Below, piece after piece: positions 61,327 to 64,000 of a stretch of 64,000 nt of DNA. This DNA comes from Streptomyces sp. NBC_00582 (GTDB lineage: Bacteria; Actinomycetota; Actinomycetes; Streptomycetales; Streptomycetaceae): contig NZ_CP107772.1 in the NCBI RefSeq assembly GCF_036345155.1, forward strand, positions 2,976,001 through 3,040,000, read 5' to 3'. The position numbers and the translations under genes are program-made. Positions within the stretch are counted from its first letter, which is position 1. Each line of letters opens with the position of its first letter. A model generated the notes under the pieces. The model made no database searches, had not been told where the DNA came from, and saw only the letters and a program-made list of their open reading frames with translations.

Positions 61327-62931
61327 ATGAGAGCTGGCGCGCTCTACTCGGCCATGGGAGCCCTGCTCCTGACCACCCTCTCCGCCGCCCCCGCCGGCGG
61401 CCTCCCCACCACCCCCGGCCGCCCGGGCTCCCCGACGGCCGCCGGGGCTCGAGCCGGTGTCGCGCTCGCCGCCGCCCGGGCCGCCGCGCAGGGCATCGCC
61501 TTCGGGAAGTGCGCCGACGCGCAGGACCTGCCCGGCGGCATGGAGTGCGGCACCGTCGGCGTCCCGCTCGACTACGCGCGGCCGAACGGCCGGCAGATCG
61601 AACTGACCGTCAGCCGGGTCCGGGCCACCCACCGGGACCCGCGCAACAGCAAGCACCGGGTGCCCCGCAAGGGCGCGCTCGTCTTCAACCCCGGCGGCCC
61701 CGGCGGCTCGGGCCTGTACTTCCCGCTGGCCGGCCTGCTCCCGCAGTGGAAGCGCCTCGGCGCGGCGTACGACCTCGTCGGCTACGACCCGCGCGGAGTC
61801 GGCCGCTCCGCTCCGCTGTCCTGCCAGGACCCCAAGAACTTCTTCAAGGGCCCCTCCCCCGCGCCCACCCATCCCTCCGAGTCGTACAAGCGGGAGCGGA
61901 TCGCCGAGGCGAAGGCGTACGCGCGCGGCTGCGCCCAGCGGGCCGGCGGCGCCCTGCCGCACTACAACTCGCTGAACAACGCCCGCGACCTGGACGTCCT
62001 GCGGGCCGCGCTGGGCGAGAAGCAGCTCACCTTCATGGGGGCGTCGTACGGCACCTACTTCGGGGCGGTGTACGCCACCCTGTTCCCCTCGCACGTACGC
62101 CGGATGGTGTTCGACGCGGCGGTGAACCCGGACCCGAAGCGGATCTGGTACCGCAACAACCTCGACCAGTCGAGGGCGTTCGAGAGCCGCTGGGCGGACT
62201 TCCGGGAGTGGGTCGCCAGGAACGACACGGTGTACGGGCTGGGCGACACACCCGAGAAGGTGCTGGACAGCTACGAGCGGGCCCGCGCCCGGCTGGCCGC
62301 GGAGCCGGCCGGCGGGAAGGTCGGGCCGGCGCAGCTCCAGAGCGCGTTCCTGCAGACCGGGTACTACGACGACTACTGGCCGCACCGGGCGCGGGCGCTC
62401 GCGGAGTATCTGAAGGGCGACCCGAAGGAGCTCATCGCCCAGGCCGGGCCGGTGACGGAGGCCGCGGCCGAGTCGGAGAACTCCACCGCCGTCTACACGG
62501 CCGTGGAGTGCAACGACGCGCCCTGGCCGACGGACTGGAAGGTCTGGGACCGGGACAACACCCGGCTCGCGCGGATCGCGCCGTTCGAGACCTGGGACAA
62601 CGTCTGGGCGAACCTGCCGTGCGCCTACTGGCCCGCCCCGCGTCAGCGGCCTGTCGATGTGCGGACCGGGCCCGGTGAGCTGCCGCCCACACTGATCCTC
62701 GCCGCCGAGCGGGATGCCGCCGCGCCCTATGACGGGGCGTTGGAGATGCACCGCCGTCTGTCGGGGTCGGTGCTGGTGACCGAGCGGGACTCCGGGACGC
62801 ACGGGATCGCCGGAGGGCCGAACGCCTGCGTCAACGGGCATGTCGAGGCGTATCTGCTGGAGGACCGGGTGCCGGTGCGGCAGACCGCCTGTGCGGGGCA
62901 CTCGGCGCCCACCGCGAGCGCCTCGAGGTGA
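61327..62931 (+). CDS. Secreted S33-type alpha/beta-hydrolase peptidase
   Basis: 534 residues: signal peptide (SAMGALLLTTLSAAPAGG), NPGGPGGSG oxyanion region, VGYDPRGVGRS, nucleophile Ser240 in GASYGTYF, Asp in LAAERDAAAPYDGA and His in SGTHGIAGG, the arrangement of actinobacterial tripeptidyl aminopeptidase-like proteins (TAP_C type domain at the end). Likely removes short peptides from protein N-termini outside the cell. ATG at 61327 after GAAGGGA. Ends at a double-hairpin element. Confidence 0.92.
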   Translation: MRAGALYSAMGALLLTTLSAAPAGGLPTTPGRPGSPTAAGARAGVALAAARAAAQGIAFGKCADAQDLPGGMECGTVGVPLDYARPNGRQIELTVSRVRATHRDPRNSKHRVPRKGALVFNPGGPGGSGLYFPLAGLLPQWKRLGAAYDLVGYDPRGVGRSAPLSCQDPKNFFKGPSPAPTHPSESYKRERIAEAKAYARGCAQRAGGALPHYNSLNNARDLDVLRAALGEKQLTFMGASYGTYFGAVYATLFPSHVRRMVFDAAVNPDPKRIWYRNNLDQSRAFESRWADFREWVARNDTVYGLGDTPEKVLDSYERARARLAAEPAGGKVGPAQLQSAFLQTGYYDDYWPHRARALAEYLKGDPKELIAQAGPVTEAAAESENSTAVYTAVECNDAPWPTDWKVWDRDNTRLARIAPFETWDNVWANLPCAYWPAPRQRPVDVRTGPGELPPTLILAAERDAAAPYDGALEMHRRLSGSVLVTERDSGTHGIAGGPNACVNGHVEAYLLEDRVPVRQTACAGHSAPTASASR

Positions 62932-62937
62932 GGCCGT

Positions 62938-62997
62938 GGGGAACTGCGGGTCCGTGGTGGCCGGTCGCGCAGTTCCCCGCGCCCCTGGCGGGGCGCC
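62938..62997. repeat. Double-hairpin dispersed element, copy B (probable bidirectional terminator)
   Basis: A 41-bp imperfect palindrome (62938-62978, GGGGAACTGCG...CGCAGTTCCCC) is followed by GCGCCCC-TGGC-GGGGCGC (62979-62996). It abuts the hemQ stop codon and sits between convergent genes, as copy A does. Confidence 0.82.
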
Positions 62998-63729
62998 TTA
63001 CGCGAGGCCGGCCACCAGGTCCGCGACCGACTTGCGGCGGCCCGTGTAGAACGGGACCTCCTCGCGGACGTGCATCCGGGCCTCCGAGGCGCGCAGGTGG
63101 CGCATGAGGTCGACGATGCGGTACAGCTCGTCGGCCTCGAAGGCGAGGATCCACTCGTAGTCGCCGAGGGAGAAGGACGCGACCGTGTTGGCGCGGACGT
63201 CCGGGTAGCCGCGGGCCATCTTGCCGTGGTCGGCGAGCATCCGGCGGCGGTCCTCGTCGGGGAGCAGATACCAGTCGTAGCTGCGGACGAAGGGATAGAC
63301 GCTCACGTAGTCGCGGGGCGTCTCGTCGGCGAGGAACGCCGGGATGTGCGAGCGGTTGAACTCGGCGGGGCGGTGCAGCGCCATGTTCGACCAGACCGGC
63401 TCCAGGGCGCGGCCCAGCCGGGTGCGGCGGAAGAGGTTGTACGCCTCCTGGAGCTGGTCGCTGGTCTCGGCGTGCCACCAGATCATCACGTCGGCGTCGG
63501 CGCGCAGACCGGACACGTCGTAGGTGCCGCGGATCGTGATGTCCTTGGCGGCGAGCTGGTCGAACAGCTCCTGGACCTCGTCGGCGTATCCCGCGCGGTC
63601 CTCGGGGAGCACGTCCTTCAGCCTGAAGACCGACCACAGCGTGTAGCGGATGACCTCGTTCAGGTCCTTGGCCAGCTTGCCCTTGTTCGGGATCCTGCCG
63701 GACTCGGTGGTGGGGGCGTCGTCACTCAT
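62998..63729 (-). CDS. hemQ: Coproheme decarboxylase HemQ
   Basis: 243 residues, chlorite-dismutase family: [45 protein letters not shown] (catalytic Tyr region), and [15 protein letters not shown] with the proximal haem His. HemQ makes haem b from coproheme, the last step of the coproporphyrin-dependent pathway of actinobacteria. ATG at 63729; the preceding oxidase gene ends 5 bp upstream, so both form one operon. Confidence 0.96.
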   Translation of the reverse strand: MSDDAPTTESGRIPNKGKLAKDLNEVIRYTLWSVFRLKDVLPEDRAGYADEVQELFDQLAAKDITIRGTYDVSGLRADADVMIWWHAETSDQLQEAYNLFRRTRLGRALEPVWSNMALHRPAEFNRSHIPAFLADETPRDYVSVYPFVRSYDWYLLPDEDRRRMLADHGKMARGYPDVRANTVASFSLGDYEWILAFEADELYRIVDLMRHLRASEARMHVREEVPFYTGRRKSVADLVAGLA

Positions 63730-63734
63730 GGTTC

Positions 63735-64000
63735 TCATTCTCCTGCTCCGCCGTGCAGACTTTGCACCGGGTGGGCGGTGAGCTCCTGTACGGCGCTCAG
63801 GTCGCCGTGGATCTGGTCGACGGCCGCGTGGGCGCTCGCGATGCACGCGGGGACGCCGACGCCGTCGTACTGCGCGCCGCACACCGCGAGGCCGGGCAGC
63901 TTGGCGACGTGCTCGCGGATGCGGGCCACGCGCGCGTGGTGGCCGACCGGGTACTGCGGCAGGCCGTCCGTCCAGCGGGTGACCCGGGTCTCCAGCGGGA
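63735..64000 (-). CDS. hemY: Protoporphyrinogen/coproporphyrinogen III oxidase (3' part)
   Basis: The last 88 codons of a HemG/HemY-type flavoprotein: [32 protein letters not shown], read in pieces, then [23 protein letters not shown], which is the C-terminal FAD-domain signature. The start lies outside the window. It is directly upstream of hemQ, consistent with the coproporphyrin pathway in which it oxidises coproporphyrinogen III. Confidence 0.9.
   Translation of the reverse strand, partial: PLETRVTRWTDGLPQYPVGHHARVARIREHVAKLPGLAVCGAQYDGVGVPACIASAHAAVDQIHGDLSAVQELTAHPVQSLHGGAGE

Overview
The window is high-GC actinobacterial chromosome, almost certainly Streptomyces. The evidence is very high third-position GC, many GTG/TTG starts, stop/start overlaps of the ATGA/GTGA type, a geosmin synthase, a gamma-butyrolactone (GBL) receptor that reads as CprB, two conservons, and a DUF6230/DUF6114 pair. 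From memory, the order geoA - cprB - murC - DUF692 gene - hemQ matches the S. coelicolor region around SCO6039-SCO6074; this was not checked by alignment. No rRNA, tRNA, IS element, prophage or CRISPR array was seen.

Layout. 1-6.5 kb: end of a CTP-synthase-like amidotransferase, geosmin synthase, an ARMT1-like phosphatase, then a butenolide-signalling locus (cprB, an AfsA-like synthase and a divergent ScbR-like receptor) with candidate receptor operators. 6.5-12.4 kb: secreted proteins (S8 protease, AA10 LPMO, a small secreted protein), the DUF6230/DUF6114 pair and a TatA-like protein. 12.5-16.4 kb: a cation P-type ATPase with a repeat-expanded insertion, its ArsR regulator and a decayed methyltransferase. 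16.7-22.4 kb: an orphan sugar-binding lipoprotein followed by conservon 1. 22.3-27.2 kb: ankyrin protein, GH43-like/AbfB glycosidase, an aberrant MIO-type lyase and the binding protein of an osmoprotectant transporter. 27.6-31.9 kb: conservon 2, sitting between that binding protein and the remaining transporter genes (32.0-34.5 kb). 34.7-38 kb: two glycosyltransferases, each carrying the same 43-bp element in frame, and a small Gly/Cys-rich membrane protein. 38-43.1 kb: a flavinylation and transmembrane redox module (ApbE, double FMN-bind protein, ferric-reductase-like flavoprotein) with a divergent two-component system. 43.3-52 kb: a membrane protein with a repeat-expanded N-terminus, msrB, murC, a RibD-like reductase, zapE, and a beta-carbonic anhydrase/SulP pair. 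52-57 kb: SPFH protein, DUF839 protein, polysaccharide deacetylase, a tiny zinc-ribbon protein and an ABC exporter. 57-61.2 kb: Pth2-type hydrolase, then a DUF692 (MNIO) locus with DUF4142 and TIGR04222-like proteins. 61.3-64 kb: S33-type peptidase and the haem genes hemQ and protoporphyrinogen/coproporphyrinogen oxidase (partial).

Two themes stand out. First, signalling modules are dense: two conservons, two GBL-type receptors and one two-component system, several next to their likely ligands or outputs. Second, GC-rich tandem repeats with codon-multiple periods (9, 42/48, 42 and 63 bp) have expanded inside four coding regions, a 39-bp repeat lies in one spacer, and dispersed hairpin elements occur both in spacers and inside genes.
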